The notes below the pieces were generated by a model. That model was given only the letters and a program-made list of their open reading frames with translations, was not told the origin of the DNA and did no database searches. 64,000 bases of DNA from Halorubrum depositum (lineage in GTDB: Archaea > Halobacteriota > Halobacteria > Halobacteriales > Haloferacaceae): the NCBI RefSeq assembly GCF_007671725.1, contig NZ_VCNM01000002.1, positions 806,001 to 870,000 of the forward strand. Direction: 5' to 3'. Of the stretch, positions 1 to 7,387 are shown piece by piece. Position 1 is the first letter of the stretch. Every line of letters begins with the position of its first letter. Both the position numbers and the translations under genes were made by a program.

Positions 1-80
1 GGGGATCTGAGCGCGGGCGCTGCGAGCGCGGCCGGCGCGCCGCCGCGCTCCGCCGCGGTCGCCTCGGCGCCCGGGGAACG

Positions 81-88
81 GTTTTTAC
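81..88 (+). promoter_or_regulatory. TATA-like box for the GNAT gene
   Basis: The T-rich run gtttttac lies about 26 bp before the ATG at 111. That spacing fits an archaeal TATA box serving a leaderless or nearly leaderless transcript. The 1-80 stretch before it is GC-rich and I see no gene in it. Confidence 0.55.
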
Positions 89-110
89 GTCGGCCCGCGT
101 ACGTGAGCGT

Positions 111-701
111 ATGTACGTCCGCGACGCCAAGAACCGTGACGAGGCGTGGTTGCTGGACGCGATCGAGCGGCTCGGGCTCGACGACGTCGCGTTCCGGTCG
201 CGGGACTACGTGATCGCGGTCGACCAGGAGTCGGGCGACCGGGCCGGGTTCGGCCGGCTGCGCCTGCACCGCGGCGACGAGGACGAGGAGAACCGCATCG
301 AGCTCACCGGGATCGGCGTGCTCCCCGAGTGGCGCGGCCGCGGCGTCGGCGCGCACGTGGTCGAGCGCCTCGTCGACACCGCGGCCGCGGACGGGTTCGA
401 GACGGTGTACGTGCTCACCGACCAGCCCGACTACCTGACCCAGTTCGGCTTCGAGGCGGTCGACACCGACGACCTCCCGGCGGCGCTCTCCGACCGGCTC
501 GGCGAGAAGCGCGAGTTCCTCGGCGGCGGCGTCGTCGGCCTGCGGCTCCCGGTCGACGCCTTCGAGATGCCGGACCGGTTCCGCGAGGCGTTCAAGGAGG
601 CCGAGCCGGCGGACGCGGCCGAGGAGGACACCGCGGAGTCGCCGGAGGACTTCGGGATCGACCCCGAGTCGGCGACGTACAAGTACGACACCGGGCGGTG
701 A
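111..701 (+). CDS. GNAT family N-acetyltransferase
   Basis: This 196-residue protein probably moves an acetyl group from acetyl-CoA to an amine; the substrate cannot be read from the sequence. The acetyl-CoA binding motif A is clear at residues 75-86 (RGRGVGAHVVER), after a beta strand ending IGVLPEW. The later YLTQFGFEAV segment matches the usual C-terminal GNAT strand-turn. Residues from about 155 form an acidic tail (EEDTAESPED) typical of halophilic proteins. The ATG sits about 26 bp after a TATA-like box. The next gene (cdd) follows on the same strand after a 91-bp gap with its own promoter, so the two need not be cotranscribed. Confidence 0.85.
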   Translation: MYVRDAKNRDEAWLLDAIERLGLDDVAFRSRDYVIAVDQESGDRAGFGRLRLHRGDEDEENRIELTGIGVLPEWRGRGVGAHVVERLVDTAAADGFETVYVLTDQPDYLTQFGFEAVDTDDLPAALSDRLGEKREFLGGGVVGLRLPVDAFEMPDRFREAFKEAEPADAAEEDTAESPEDFGIDPESATYKYDTGR

Positions 702-763
702 CTCCCGTCCGGACGGCCTCGCCCCGCCGACCGCGTGTCACCTCCCCGACCGCGACCCGGCCG

Positions 764-769
764 CTTATC
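764..769 (+). promoter_or_regulatory. TATA-like box for cdd
   Basis: The hexamer cttatc is centred about 26 bp before the ATG at 793, the spacing expected for a leaderless haloarchaeal promoter. It stands out as AT-richer than the GC-rich sequence on both sides. Confidence 0.55.
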
Positions 770-792
770 GCCCCGCCGGCCGACGACCGGGT

Positions 793-1194
793 ATGGACCT
801 GATCGAGGCCGCGCGCGACGCGCTCGACGACGCGCACGTCCCGTACTCCGAGTACCGCGTCGGCGCCGCGCTCCGGACCGCCGACGGCACGGTGTACACC
901 GGCTGTAACATCGAGAACGCGAACTACTCCAATAGCCTCCACGCCGAGGAGGTCGCGCTCGCGGAGGCGGTGAAGAACGGCCACCGCGAGTTCGACCGGA
1001 TCGCGGTCACCTCGGGCGTCCGCGACGGCGTCACCCCCTGCGGGATGTGCCGGCAGACGCTGGCGGAGTTCGCGGCCGACGACCTCGTCGTCGTCTGCGA
1101 CGAGGGCGACGGCGAGACGAGCGCGTACACGCTCGGCGATCTCCTGCCGAACACCATCTCCGAGGGGACGCTCGACGACGCGAAGGAAGTCTGA
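793..1194 (+). CDS. cdd: cytidine deaminase
   Basis: This enzyme hydrolyses cytidine or deoxycytidine to uridine or deoxyuridine in pyrimidine salvage. The 133-residue length is that of the short, tetrameric class. Zinc-site motifs are visible: HAE at residues 50-52 (the Glu is the proton shuttle) and CGMC at 83-86. The first zinc ligand is His, whereas short bacterial enzymes such as the Bacillus one usually carry Cys there; His is the ligand of the long dimeric class. The substrate-binding NIENANY segment (39-45) is intact. Uridine phosphorylase follows, so the pair could convert cytidine to uracil plus ribose-1-phosphate. The call is firm; the ligand swap is the only oddity. Confidence 0.93.
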   Translation: MDLIEAARDALDDAHVPYSEYRVGAALRTADGTVYTGCNIENANYSNSLHAEEVALAEAVKNGHREFDRIAVTSGVRDGVTPCGMCRQTLAEFAADDLVVVCDEGDGETSAYTLGDLLPNTISEGTLDDAKEV

Positions 1195-1245
1195 GGGCGG
1201 AGGGGAGGCCGAATCGCCGGACGACGGACCGCGAGACGGAACTAC

Positions 1246-1252
1246 TTTTGTA
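1246..1252 (+). promoter_or_regulatory. TATA-like box for udp
   Basis: The ttttgta element is centred about 26 bp before the ATG at 1275. It supports that ATG over earlier in-frame codons, which would place the start inside or before the promoter. Confidence 0.5.
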
Positions 1253-1274
1253 CGGCTCGCCGAAGGTCGGGGAT

Positions 1275-2129
1275 ATGACCGACGAGAGCGAGACCCCCGC
1301 CGACGAGGCCGGCGCGAGCGACAGCGAGGACCCCAACGACGAGATCGGCTACCACGTCGAGGTGGGTTCCGACGACGTCGCCGACGCCGTGCTCCTCCCC
1401 GGGAACCCCGAGCGCGTCGACAAGATCACGGCGCTGTGGGACGACCACGAAGAGGTCGCCCACCACCGCGAGTACCGCACCGCGACCGGCAGCTACGACG
1501 GCGCGCCGATCTCGGTGACGTCGACGGGGATCGGCTCCCCGTCGGCCGCCATCGCCGTCGAGGAGCTCGCGCGGGTGGGCGTGGACACGTTCGTCCGGGT
1601 CGGCTCCTGCGGCGCGATCCAGCCCGGAATGGACGTCGGCGACCTGGTGATCACGACCGGCGCGGTCCGGCAGGAGGGGACGAGCGACGAGTACGTCCGC
1701 GAGGACTACCCGGCCGCCGCCGACGGCGAGGTCGTCTCGGCGCTCGTCGCCGCGGCGGAGCGGTTGGGGTACGAGTACCACACTGGGGTGACGATGAGCG
1801 CCGACTCCTTCTACGCCGGGCAGGGCCGCCCCGGTTTCGAGGGGTTCGAGGCCGCCGGCTCCGACGAGCTGGTCGCGGAGCTGCGGGACGCGAACGTGAA
1901 GAACATCGAGATGGAGGCGTCGGCGATCCTCACGATCGCGAACGTGTACGGGCTCCGGGCCGGGGCGGTCTGCTCGGTGTACGCGAACCGAGTGACCGGC
2001 GAGTTCCGGACGGAGGGCGAGTCGCGGGCGGCTGAGACCGCGAGCCTCGCCGTGAAGCTCCTCTCGCGCATGGACGAGGTGAAGCGGGAGGCGGGCGCCG
2101 ACCGCTGGCACGCCGGGCTCTCGCTGTAA
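1275..2129 (+). CDS. udp: uridine phosphorylase (nucleoside phosphorylase)
   Basis: This enzyme splits uridine with phosphate to uracil and ribose-1-phosphate, the step after cytidine deaminase in salvage. The 284-residue protein belongs to the PNP/UDP family. It has the phosphate-binding LPGNPERV segment (residues 41-48), the VRVGSCGAI strand-loop near 107-115, and the NIEMEAS motif that holds the ribose late in the chain. A 25-residue acidic N-terminal extension is typical of halophiles. The frame is open well upstream, but the TATA-like box at 1246-1252 favours the ATG at 1275. Purine specificity cannot be fully excluded without a tree; pairing with cdd argues for uridine. Confidence 0.88.
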   Translation: MTDESETPADEAGASDSEDPNDEIGYHVEVGSDDVADAVLLPGNPERVDKITALWDDHEEVAHHREYRTATGSYDGAPISVTSTGIGSPSAAIAVEELARVGVDTFVRVGSCGAIQPGMDVGDLVITTGAVRQEGTSDEYVREDYPAAADGEVVSALVAAAERLGYEYHTGVTMSADSFYAGQGRPGFEGFEAAGSDELVAELRDANVKNIEMEASAILTIANVYGLRAGAVCSVYANRVTGEFRTEGESRAAETASLAVKLLSRMDEVKREAGADRWHAGLSL

Positions 2130-2195
2130 CGCCGGGGCACGTCTCCCGTCGGCGACCGGCCGGACGACGGCGACCTCACGGACGTTTCAAAGCGA

Positions 2196-2201
2196 CTTTA
2201 C
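2196..2201 (+). promoter_or_regulatory. TATA-like box for the NADH dehydrogenase gene
   Basis: The element ctttac is centred 27 bp before the ATG at 2225 and only 21 bp before the alternative ATG at 2219. Leaderless spacing therefore favours 2225 as the start. Confidence 0.45.
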
Positions 2202-2224
2202 CCGCGCACTGCGGAGCGATGTAC

Positions 2225-3406
2225 ATGAGTACACAGGTCGTCGTCGTCGGCTCCGGCTACGCCGGGGCGGGTGCGGTGAAGGCGTTCGAAGACGAGGTCG
2301 GCGAGGGCGAGGCGGAGCTCACGTGGATATCGGAGCACGACTACCACCTCGTCTTACACGAGGTCCACCGGGCCATCCGCAACCCCGCGGTCGCGGACAA
2401 GATCACTATCCCCGTCGACGAGATCAAGTCGCCCGAGTCGGAGTTCGTGCAGGGCCGCGTCGTCGACGTCCACACCGACGAGCGCGTCGTCGAGACGGAC
2501 GACGGGACGACCGTCGACTACGACTACCTCCTGCTCGGCGTCGGCTCCACGACCGCCTTCTTCGGCATCGACGGCCTGAAGGAACACGCACACCAGCTCA
2601 AGAGCCTCGACGACGCGAAGGCGATCCACGAGGACGTGCGGTCGGCCGCCGCCGAGGCGACCCGCTCCGACCCCGTCGAGGTCATCGTCGGCGGTGCGGG
2701 CCTCTCCGGCATCCAGACCGCCGGCGAGATCGCGGAGTACCGAGACAAGCACCGCGCCCCGATAGAGATCACCCTCGTCGAGGGCCTCGACGAGGTCTTC
2801 CCCGGAAACGACCCGCAGCTTCAGGGCGCGCTCCGCCAGCGGCTGGAGGACGCCGACGTGGAGATCCGCACCGGCGACTTCATCTCGGAGGCCGACGCGG
2901 ACGCCGTCTACCTCGGCGGCGGCGAGGACGAGGATCCCGAGGAGCTCGCGCACGACGTGCTGGTCTGGACCGGCGGCATCACGGGCCAGCCGGAGCTGGA
3001 GAACGTCGAGGTCGAGAAGGACGAACGCTCCAACCGCGTCCACGCCGCCTCCGACTTCGTCACCAGCGACGACCGCGTGTTCGCCATCGGAGACACCGCC
3101 CTCGTCGAGCAGGGCGACGACAGCGTGGCGCCGCCGACAGCGCAGGCCGCCTGGCAGGCCGCCGAGGTCGCCGGCGAGAACCTCGCGCGGGCCGCCCGCG
3201 GCGCGCCCCTCCAGTCGTGGGAGCACAAGGACAAGGGGACCGTCATCTCGGTCGGCGAGGAGGCGGTCGCCCACGACGTGATGGGGATGCCGATCGAGAC
3301 GTTCGGCGGCACCCCGGCGAAGCTGCTGAAGAAGTCCATCGCGGTGCGGTGGATCGCGAAGGTCTCCTCGGCCGGGCGCGGCGTGAGCGCGTTCGGCGAC
3401 ATGTAG
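2225..3406 (+). CDS. ndh: type II NADH dehydrogenase (FAD-dependent pyridine nucleotide-disulphide oxidoreductase family)
   Basis: This is a single-subunit flavoprotein that probably passes electrons from NADH to menaquinone at the membrane without pumping ions. The 393-residue chain opens with the FAD Rossmann motif VVVVGSGYAGAG. A second dinucleotide motif (VIVGGAGLSG) for NADH sits near residue 155, and the second FAD contact (FAIGDTALV) near 287. There is no CxxxxC redox pair, which separates it from disulphide reductases. The ATG at 2219 is two codons upstream; promoter spacing favours 2225. Its role fits the window, where the complex I operon lacks its NADH-oxidising module. Sulfide:quinone reductase is a less likely alternative. 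Confidence 0.82.
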   Translation: MSTQVVVVGSGYAGAGAVKAFEDEVGEGEAELTWISEHDYHLVLHEVHRAIRNPAVADKITIPVDEIKSPESEFVQGRVVDVHTDERVVETDDGTTVDYDYLLLGVGSTTAFFGIDGLKEHAHQLKSLDDAKAIHEDVRSAAAEATRSDPVEVIVGGAGLSGIQTAGEIAEYRDKHRAPIEITLVEGLDEVFPGNDPQLQGALRQRLEDADVEIRTGDFISEADADAVYLGGGEDEDPEELAHDVLVWTGGITGQPELENVEVEKDERSNRVHAASDFVTSDDRVFAIGDTALVEQGDDSVAPPTAQAAWQAAEVAGENLARAARGAPLQSWEHKDKGTVISVGEEAVAHDVMGMPIETFGGTPAKLLKKSIAVRWIAKVSSAGRGVSAFGDM

Positions 3407-3548
3407 GACCGGCGAAAGCGCACCCGTCACGGCGGCGACTCTCGTTCGCGGACGACCGTCTTCGACTCCGAGAGCGACGGCTTCGGGCCGGCGGCGACGA
3501 AGCAAGCGCGAAGAGAGGGAGACAGACCGATACAGCCGGCGAAACCGG

Positions 3549-4082
3549 TCAGTGCTCGGCGGGCTCGTCGGGCGCGCGCATGTCGTCGATCCGGAGGATG
3601 AGGATGTTCGCGGTGTCGTCTTTCCCGTCGACGGTGCCGTCGATGACGAGCTTCGAGAGCGGCGTCGGGCCGACGGTGACGGAGTCGCCCTCGTGGAAGT
3701 TCCGGACGGAGCCCTGGACGTGGATCTCGGCGCGGCAGAGCTCGGGGTGGTGGACGCTGGAGAGGTCGATCCCGTCGACGTTGACGCCCGTTACCTCCTC
3801 GCCCTCGTGGAAGATGGGGACGTCCGCGGGCTCGTCCATGCGCTGGATGTCGAGCGCCTCGTAGGCGTTCGAGGTGGGCTTGTAGCCGCCTTTCGGGCCG
3901 GGGACGCCCTCGACCAGCTGGAGGGCCTTCAGGCTCTGCATCTGGTTGCGGATCGTGCCGGGGTTGCGGTCGACCTCCTCGGCGATGGCCTCGCCTTTGA
4001 CGGCGTCCTCCTGCTCCCCGTACAGGTTGATGAGGGCCGTGAGGATGCTTTTCTGACTCGACGTGAGCTCGATCGATGACAT
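3549..4082 (-). CDS. winged-helix transcriptional regulator (Rrf2/HTH type)
   Basis: This 177-residue protein has an N-terminal winged HTH (about residues 5-70). The recognition region NPGTIRNQMQSLKALQLVEG is followed by a wing with GPKGGYKPT. The C-terminal 100 residues form a beta-rich domain of unknown ligand (FHEGEEVTGVNVDGIDL, FHEGDSVTVGPTP) and end in an acidic tail. It has no Fe-S cysteine cluster. It probably represses or activates genes in response to a small molecule; the target is unknown. Directly before its start lie a TATA-like box (4107-4113) and an imperfect 22-bp tandem repeat (4158-4236), which could be its own operator region. Confidence 0.75.
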   Translation of the reverse strand: MSSIELTSSQKSILTALINLYGEQEDAVKGEAIAEEVDRNPGTIRNQMQSLKALQLVEGVPGPKGGYKPTSNAYEALDIQRMDEPADVPIFHEGEEVTGVNVDGIDLSSVHHPELCRAEIHVQGSVRNFHEGDSVTVGPTPLSKLVIDGTVDGKDDTANILILRIDDMRAPDEPAEH

Positions 4083-4106
4083 GGTCGCGACTAGATGGCG
4101 GCACTG

Positions 4107-4113
4107 CTTAAAT
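4107..4113 (-). promoter_or_regulatory. TATA-like box for the HTH regulator
   Basis: Read on the minus strand the element is atttaag, centred 28 bp before the start codon at 4082. It separates the start from the tandem repeat block at 4158-4236. Confidence 0.5.
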
Positions 4114-4157
4114 GCGATGGAAGCCCATTATAAACGATCGTGTGAGATCCGACGATC

Positions 4158-4236
4158 CGCACCGTTGACGGCCACGATTCGTACCGTTGACGGCTACGGC
4201 CCGTACCGTCGGCTGCTACGCTCCGTACCGTCGGCG
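4158..4236. repeat. imperfect 22-bp tandem repeat, about 3.6 units
   Basis: Units start at 4158, 4180, 4202 and 4224 and share the core cgtaccgt followed by GC-rich sequence and tacg. The first two also carry ccgt-tg-acgg, a short inverted repeat. The array fills the gap between the regulator promoter and the end of the small membrane protein gene, and its last part runs into that gene's final codons. The spacing is close to two DNA turns, so it may be a protein-binding array. No function is known. Confidence 0.6.
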
Positions 4237-4455
4237 GAATCGGAGGTACGCGAGCGGGCTGGAGAGCGCGACGACGACGCCGACCCCGATCAGGGCCAGC
4301 CCGAGGTCGCTGACGAACAGGGCGATCCCGGCGCCGACGAGCCCGATCACGGCCCCCGTGAACGCCACGGCGATCATGGCGCCGACCGGTTCGATGTCGC
4401 TGCCGCGGACGTCGGCGGGGTCGAACTCGGAGGGCGGGTCGTCGGTGCCGCTCAT
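4216..4455 (-). CDS. small two-helix membrane protein of unknown function
   Basis: The 79-residue product has an acidic, Pro-rich N-terminus (about 25 residues) and then two hydrophobic helices. The first is around VGAMIAVAFTGAVIGLVGAG and the second around LGLALIGVGVVVALSSPLAYL, ending in a basic RFRRRYGA tail. The basic tail suggests an inside C-terminus. I chose the ATG at 4455 because the upstream extension reads like translated non-coding GC-rich DNA. It sits on the minus strand between arginase (divergent) and the HTH regulator. I do not recognise the family. Confidence 0.65.
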   Translation of the reverse strand: MSGTDDPPSEFDPADVRGSDIEPVGAMIAVAFTGAVIGLVGAGIALFVSDLGLALIGVGVVVALSSPLAYLRFRRRYGA

Positions 4456-4559
4456 ATCGGCCGATCGGAGCGGGACGGCAAAACCGTGTGCGATCCCGGT
4501 CGCCCGGCGGCCACCGCTGGACCCCACCATTCAAGCGTCGGGGCGCCGCGCTCACTGGT

Positions 4560-5468
4560 ATGACCACCGTCAGGATCATCGGGGCGCCGACCGACTACGG
4601 GGCGAACCGACGCGGCGTGGACATGGGGCCGTCGGCCATCCGGTACGGCGGGCTCGCCGATCAGCTCGCGAGCGCCGGCGTCGAGGTCGTCGACGCGGGC
4701 GACCTCGCGGTCCCGCGCGCGGAGGAGCGCGACCCGGACGCGGACGCGCCGAGCGCGGGGAAAGCGAAGTTCCTCCGAGAGACGGCCGACGTCTGCCGGC
4801 GCCTCGCGGACGAGGTGGGCGAGACGCTCGCCGACGGGGCCGTGCCGCTCGCGCTCGGCGGTGATCACTCGATCGCCATCGGGTCGCTCGCGGGGTCGGC
4901 GCGCGACGCCGACGTCGGCGCGGTGTGGTTCGACGCGCACGCCGACCTCAACACCCCCTCGACGACCCCCTCGGGCAACGTCCACGGGATGCCGCTCGCG
5001 GCCGCGCTCGGCTTCGACGAGTTCGCGGGGTCGGACTGGGCGAACGCGCCCGGGCTCACCCCGGAGAACGTCGCGCTGGTCGGGCTCCGATCGGTCGACG
5101 AGTCGGAGGTGGAGGTCATCCGCGACCACGGCTTCGCGGCGTACACGATGTCCGACATCGACGAGCGCGGGATCACCGACGTCACCGAGGAGGCGATGGC
5201 GACCGCGGGCGCCGGCGTCGACGGCGTCCACGTCAGCCTCGACCTCGACTGGCTCGATCCCAACGAGGCGCCCGGCGTCGGGACCCCGGTCCGCGGCGGC
5301 GTCACCTACCGGGAGGCCCACAGCGCGATGGAGATCGTCGACGACGCCGACAGCCTCCGGTCGATGGAGCTCGTCGAGGTGAACCCGACGCTCGACCAGC
5401 ACAACGAGACGGCGGAGCTCGCGACGGAGCTGGCGGCGAGCGCGTTTGGGAAACGAGTGCTGTGGTAG
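4560..5468 (+). CDS. rocF: arginase
   Basis: Arginase hydrolyses arginine to ornithine and urea using two Mn ions. The 302-residue protein has the full ureohydrolase metal set: GGDHS (H103), DAHAD (D125, H127, D129) and SLDLDWLDP (D228, D230). The arginase-specific SGNVHGMPLA loop (138-147) points to arginase rather than agmatinase, as does the N-terminal GAPTDYGANRRGVDMGP. An acidic insertion at about 53-68 (RAEERDPDADAPS) is a halophilic feature. The ATG at 4560 begins the family-typical N-terminal strand. It is divergent from the small membrane protein and converges on a C2H2 zinc-finger gene 25 bp downstream. Confidence 0.9.
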   Translation: MTTVRIIGAPTDYGANRRGVDMGPSAIRYGGLADQLASAGVEVVDAGDLAVPRAEERDPDADAPSAGKAKFLRETADVCRRLADEVGETLADGAVPLALGGDHSIAIGSLAGSARDADVGAVWFDAHADLNTPSTTPSGNVHGMPLAAALGFDEFAGSDWANAPGLTPENVALVGLRSVDESEVEVIRDHGFAAYTMSDIDERGITDVTEEAMATAGAGVDGVHVSLDLDWLDPNEAPGVGTPVRGGVTYREAHSAMEIVDDADSLRSMELVEVNPTLDQHNETAELATELAASAFGKRVLW

Positions 5469-5493
5469 GCCGGCGAGACGGCGAAGCCGCCGC

Positions 5494-5790
5494 TCAGACG
5501 CCGCGGTCCAGCTCGTCGACGACGCGCTGGAGGTCGGCCTCGCTCTCGATCTCCCGTTTGATCTCCTCGCGGCGGCGGACGGCCGCGGAGTCGGCGTCGT
5601 ACGCGCGGACGAACTCGGCGCGGGTGTGCTCGTCGAACGCGTGCCGGATCGCGAAGTAGCCGTCCGGGACGATCGTGCCGCACACCTTGCACTCGTGGCG
5701 CTGGTGGCCGTCGGTCTGGTGGACGATGGCCGACTCAACGTCGTCGAAGGCGGCGTCGCAGCCGTCGATTCCGCACGTCCAGCGGGGCAT
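5494..5790 (-). CDS. C2H2 zinc-finger protein of unknown function
   Basis: The 98-residue protein carries two zinc-finger-like units. The first is C6-x4-C11 with H24 and H29; the second is CKVC (34-37) with H50 and H55 in the segment AIRHAFDEH. The last 35 residues are a charged helix rich in Arg and Glu (RRREEIKREIESEADLQRV), perhaps a coiled coil. Such small proteins in haloarchaea may bind nucleic acid or partner proteins, but I cannot name a function. The gene converges on arginase and is divergent from the PHP-domain gene. The start at 5790 gives the first zinc ligand at residue 6. Confidence 0.75.
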   Translation of the reverse strand: MPRWTCGIDGCDAAFDDVESAIVHQTDGHQRHECKVCGTIVPDGYFAIRHAFDEHTRAEFVRAYDADSAAVRRREEIKREIESEADLQRVVDELDRGV

Positions 5791-5925
5791 GTGTCTCCGT
5801 CGCTCCCGCGGGGGATTAACCGTTTCCCCCGCGCGGCGGGCGGCGGGCGCCGTCGTCGACGACGGAACCGGATCCGCTCGCCGTCGAACGATACGCCTTT
5901 GCTCGGGCACGCATTCGATGCACTC

Positions 5926-6717
5926 GTGACCCGATCGAGAACGCGCGTCGACGCCCACGTGAAGGTGCTCGACGACGACGTCGTGGCCCTCGCGAAGGAG
6001 CGGGGGATCGACGCGCTCGTGTACGCGCCGCACTTCACCCGGCTCCCGACGGTCCGGAAGCGCGCGGCCCGGTACGCCGACGACGATCTGACGGTCGTCC
6101 CCGGCCGGGAGGTGTTCACGGGCGACTGGGGGAACCGCCGTCACCTCCTCGTTATCGGATTGGACGAGCCCGTTCCCGACTACATCACCTTCGAGGCGGC
6201 GATGGCCGAGTTCGAGCGGCAGGATGCCGCCGTGCTCGTCCCGCATCCCGGCTTCGCCACCATCTCGCTCACGCGGCCCGAGATCGCGGCCCACGCCGAG
6301 CGGCTCGCCGCGGTCGAGACGTACAACACCAAGCTCCTCCCCCACCAGAACGCCCGGACGCGACGGATCGCGGAGGTGACCGATATGCCCGGCTTCGGCT
6401 CCTCGTACGCGCACCTGTCCGGCACCGTCGGCGAGGCGTGGACCGAGTTCCAGGGCGACCTCGACGACGCCGACGCCGTCGTCGACGCCTTCCGGCAGGA
6501 GCGTCCCCGGACCGTGGTCCATCGCGGCGGGGTCCGCCACCAGCTCCGAGGGCTCTTGGAGTTCGCTCACCTCGGCTACGAGAACACCTGGGAGAAGCTC
6601 GACCGGCTGTTCCTCTCCGGCGACGAGCCGACCCTGCCGACGAACGTCGTCTACGAGGGTCGGTTCAACGACGTGAGCGTCTACTCCGGGACGCTGTCGG
6701 ACTACCGGCCGAAATAG
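5926..6717 (+). CDS. PHP-domain metal-dependent phosphoesterase
   Basis: The 263-residue product matches PHP-superfamily hydrolases. It begins with a DAHVK strand in place of the more usual HxH, and has metal-site segments YAPHFTRLP, VVPGREVFTGDWGNRRHLLVIG, LVPHPGFATIS and ETYNTK. A GTG at 5926 is the best start, giving an N-terminus of MTRSRTRVDAH; TATA-like atacgccttt lies about 27 bp before it. The first His of the canonical HxH motif is replaced by Asp-Ala, so metal binding may differ. It could act on nucleotide or sugar phosphates. It is followed after 39 bp by a convergent membrane protein gene. Confidence 0.72.
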   Translation: MTRSRTRVDAHVKVLDDDVVALAKERGIDALVYAPHFTRLPTVRKRAARYADDDLTVVPGREVFTGDWGNRRHLLVIGLDEPVPDYITFEAAMAEFERQDAAVLVPHPGFATISLTRPEIAAHAERLAAVETYNTKLLPHQNARTRRIAEVTDMPGFGSSYAHLSGTVGEAWTEFQGDLDDADAVVDAFRQERPRTVVHRGGVRHQLRGLLEFAHLGYENTWEKLDRLFLSGDEPTLPTNVVYEGRFNDVSVYSGTLSDYRPK

Positions 6718-6756
6718 GTGAGTCGCCGCGTCGCGAGCGCACCGAAGCGAGATCCC

Positions 6757-7260
6757 TCAGACGCCGAGCCCCGCCGCCGCCTCCGAGGCGGCCGCCGAGA
6801 GGTCGAGATCGAGCGTCACGACGTAGGTGTGGAGCGCCCAGAACGCCGCCAGCTCCAGCGCCGTGATGACGACGGTGACGAGGTCGGCGTACTTGCTGCT
6901 CGTCGTCACGCCGGAGGGGAGCCCGTACTCCGTGTCCGACAGCGGGTGGAACAGCGCGATGCCGCGACGGCTCCCGACGACGTCGAGGAGGTAGTGGGTC
7001 AACACGCCGATCCAGACGTACTGGAGGTTCCCGAAGACGATCGGGTACGCGACGAAGACGGCGAGCACCGGGAGGCTGTGGAGCGTCTTCCGGTGGCGTC
7101 CGAACGCGGTGTCGACGTCGGGGAACAGTGCCCCCAACACGATCGGCACGGTGATCTGGGCGGTGGTCCGCGCCGTGGCCGCGTCGAGCCCGGGCTCGAT
7201 GACGAAGCCGAGCCCGAGCGCGAGCAGCAAGGCGTTGAGGACGTGGCCGCGTTTGTTCAT
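6757..7260 (-). CDS. YdjM-type membrane-bound metal-dependent hydrolase
   Basis: The 167-residue protein has about four hydrophobic helices and the family's polar motifs: NKRGHVLNA near the start, GALFPDVDT near residue 43, RKTLHSLPVL and HYLLDV. The conserved His and Asp residues on the membrane face define the LexA-binding/YdjM family, thought to be metal-dependent hydrolases, though the substrate is unknown. The C-terminus is short and acidic. A second member of the same family lies at 55138-55635. It converges on the PHP gene and is divergent from the aminotransferase gene. Confidence 0.75.
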   Translation of the reverse strand: MNKRGHVLNALLLALGLGFVIEPGLDAATARTTAQITVPIVLGALFPDVDTAFGRHRKTLHSLPVLAVFVAYPIVFGNLQYVWIGVLTHYLLDVVGSRRGIALFHPLSDTEYGLPSGVTTSSKYADLVTVVITALELAAFWALHTYVVTLDLDLSAAASEAAAGLGV

Positions 7261-7387
7261 ACGACGGGGAGGCCGGGGGCGTAGGTGAAACCACCGGATT
7301 CCGGCGACTGGAGAGGGGTGGTCCCGCCGGACACGCGAGCGCGCCGCCGGTCGAAAGAGCCACGGCGGACGCCGCCCAGCGGTCCGT

